From IMG/VR virus record IMGVR_UViG_3300022933_000013, positions 1 to 36,249 of that record: a stretch of DNA of 36,249 bases. One strand, given 5' to 3'. Below, piece by piece: positions 35,641-36,249 of this stretch. The position numbers were made by a program, and so were the translations under genes. Within the stretch, counting starts at the first letter, position 1; each line of letters begins with the position of its first letter. This DNA comes from a virus. The notes beneath the pieces are model-generated. The model did not search any database, was not told the origin of the DNA, and saw nothing but the letters and a program-made list of their open reading frames with translations.

Positions 35641-36249
35641 CATTGTCTTTTTAGTACACCCACCTTTGGCTCATATAACCACCCTTTGACTTTTCTAGCC
35701 TCAATGTATCTTAATACCATGTCGTCACTATAAAACATTTTTTGATTTTCTAATAATTCACTAGCTAAATCTTTAAGGTCAACGTGTCCTTCTTTGTTTT
35801 CTTTTGCCAAAGTTCTAAAACAATCCTCAAAATATACTTCCTTGTTAGTTGAATGACCTCTTAGATCCATTTGAGATATGCCCTTTGATACGTTCATGCC
35901 AAGAGTACATAGACATTCCTGGTAGAATTTAATCACATCTTCTACTATTTCTGTGTCAATTTCTGTCTTGAATAACATCTTAGCCCATGCTTCACATAGT
36001 CTTTGTATTCCTTCCATCTGTCTTGTTTGAATTTGTAGTGAGCCATCTTGTTGTTCTATCTGGGTAAATTCTACAAATCTATTGATGAGTAATTCTTCTG
36101 CTTCTTGATTGAATATTGGTTTAAGTTTTCTTAGATAGTTTAACAAACCTTGAACCCATTTAGGATTAGCAACCTTATCAACATCACCTCTCTTGTTCTT
36201 TGAGATATGTGCCATCTTTGCCCTAATCTCATTCTCACCTGTATCATGC
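35537..36249. repeat. Right copy of diverged terminal repeat
   Basis: Counterpart of bases 1-713. Identity is perfect for the first 118 bases (35537-35654), then falls as the MCM frame begins to differ. If the ends are joined there, the genome is about 35,536 bp long and circular or circularly permuted. Confidence 0.9.
35640..36249 (-). CDS. mcm: Second MCM helicase copy, C-terminal part, cut by window edge
   Basis: The open frame runs through the window edge; the visible 203 residues correspond to about 503-705 of the left MCM. Over the last 191 residues I count 22 differences, about 88% identity, and most are conservative. Walker motifs lie beyond the edge. This may be the same gene of a related strain joined by assembly, or a real paralogue. 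Confidence 0.85.
   Translation of the reverse strand, partial: HDTGENEIRAKMAHISKNKRGDVDKVANPKWVQGLLNYLRKLKPIFNQEAEELLINRFVEFTQIEQQDGSLQIQTRQMEGIQRLCEAWAKMLFKTEIDTEIVEDVIKFYQECLCTLGMNVSKGISQMDLRGHSTNKEVYFEDCFRTLAKENKEGHVDLKDLASELLENQKMFYSDDMVLRYIEARKVKGWLYEPKVGVLKRQ

Noticed and set aside
1-36249. tRNA genes, integrase, insertion sequences, amoC or other host-derived metabolic genes
   Set aside because: Looked for T-loop-like sequences, recombinase and transposase motifs, and host-type genes; none seen. Temperate life style is therefore not supported by this window.

Overview
The window looks like almost the whole genome of a tailed, double-stranded DNA virus of an archaeon, most likely a marine ammonia-oxidising archaeon (Nitrososphaerota, Nitrosopumilus-like). 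Evidence for a tailed virus: a large terminase, a candidate small terminase, a portal, an HK97-type capsid protein with a maturation protease, and tail and fibre genes. Evidence for an archaeal host: an MCM replicative helicase, and TATA boxes centred 24-27 bases before the first start codon of many transcription units (leaderless architecture). The DNA is very AT-rich. The host assignment is inference; no host gene is present. No integrase, tRNA, CRISPR array or insertion sequence was found. No stretch over 300 bases lacks a gene.

Layout. Nearly every gene is on the minus strand, so the genome reads right to left. From the right edge: a partial second MCM copy, four tiny zinc-finger genes, a PD-(D/E)XK endonuclease and a metallophosphoesterase (34.0-36.2 kb); small unknown genes (32.9-34.0); a helix-turn-helix-type protein, a small membrane protein and a matrixin-like metalloprotease that may form an S-layer lysis set (30.8-32.7); a four-gene, translationally coupled DNA modification module (27.6-30.6); tiny Cys-rich proteins (25.9-27.5); terminase genes (24.1-25.9); small genes (22.9-24.1); portal (21.2-22.6); a coiled-coil membrane protein and a probable structured RNA with its own promoter (20.8-21.2); capsid protease, KTSC protein and major capsid protein (17.8-20.2); a secreted protein under a palindromic promoter (16.6-17.6); connector, tail and fibre genes (4.5-16.3); small zinc proteins and the MCM helicase (0.1-4.4). 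Only two genes lie on the plus strand, both tiny and each with its own TATA box (10.3 and 32.8 kb).

Most exciting system. The module at 27.6-30.6 kb encodes, in order of transcription, a ParB/sulfiredoxin-like protein, a homologue of CmoA (which makes carboxy-S-adenosyl-methionine, Cx-SAM), an asparagine-synthetase-type PP-loop ATPase without a glutaminase domain, and a cytosine-C5 DNA methyltransferase. In the methyltransferase, the near-invariant Asn of motif X (GNxVPP) is Arg. This matches M.HhaI Asn304 / M.MpeI Asn374, the position where a basic residue is known to create Cx-SAM use in an engineered enzyme. The Gln after the catalytic Cys is Ala. Read together, the cluster predicts a natural route to 5-carymethyl-type cytosine, that is 5-carboxymethylcytosine, which the PP-loop enzyme may then amidate. 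This is inference from sequence, but three independent genes agree.

The two window ends overlap. Bases 1-118 equal 35537-35654 exactly, and the rest of 1-713 matches 35537-36249 without visible gaps but with many substitutions. The simplest reading is a circular or circularly permuted genome of about 35.5 kb whose ends come from two strains. A real tandem MCM duplication is the alternative.
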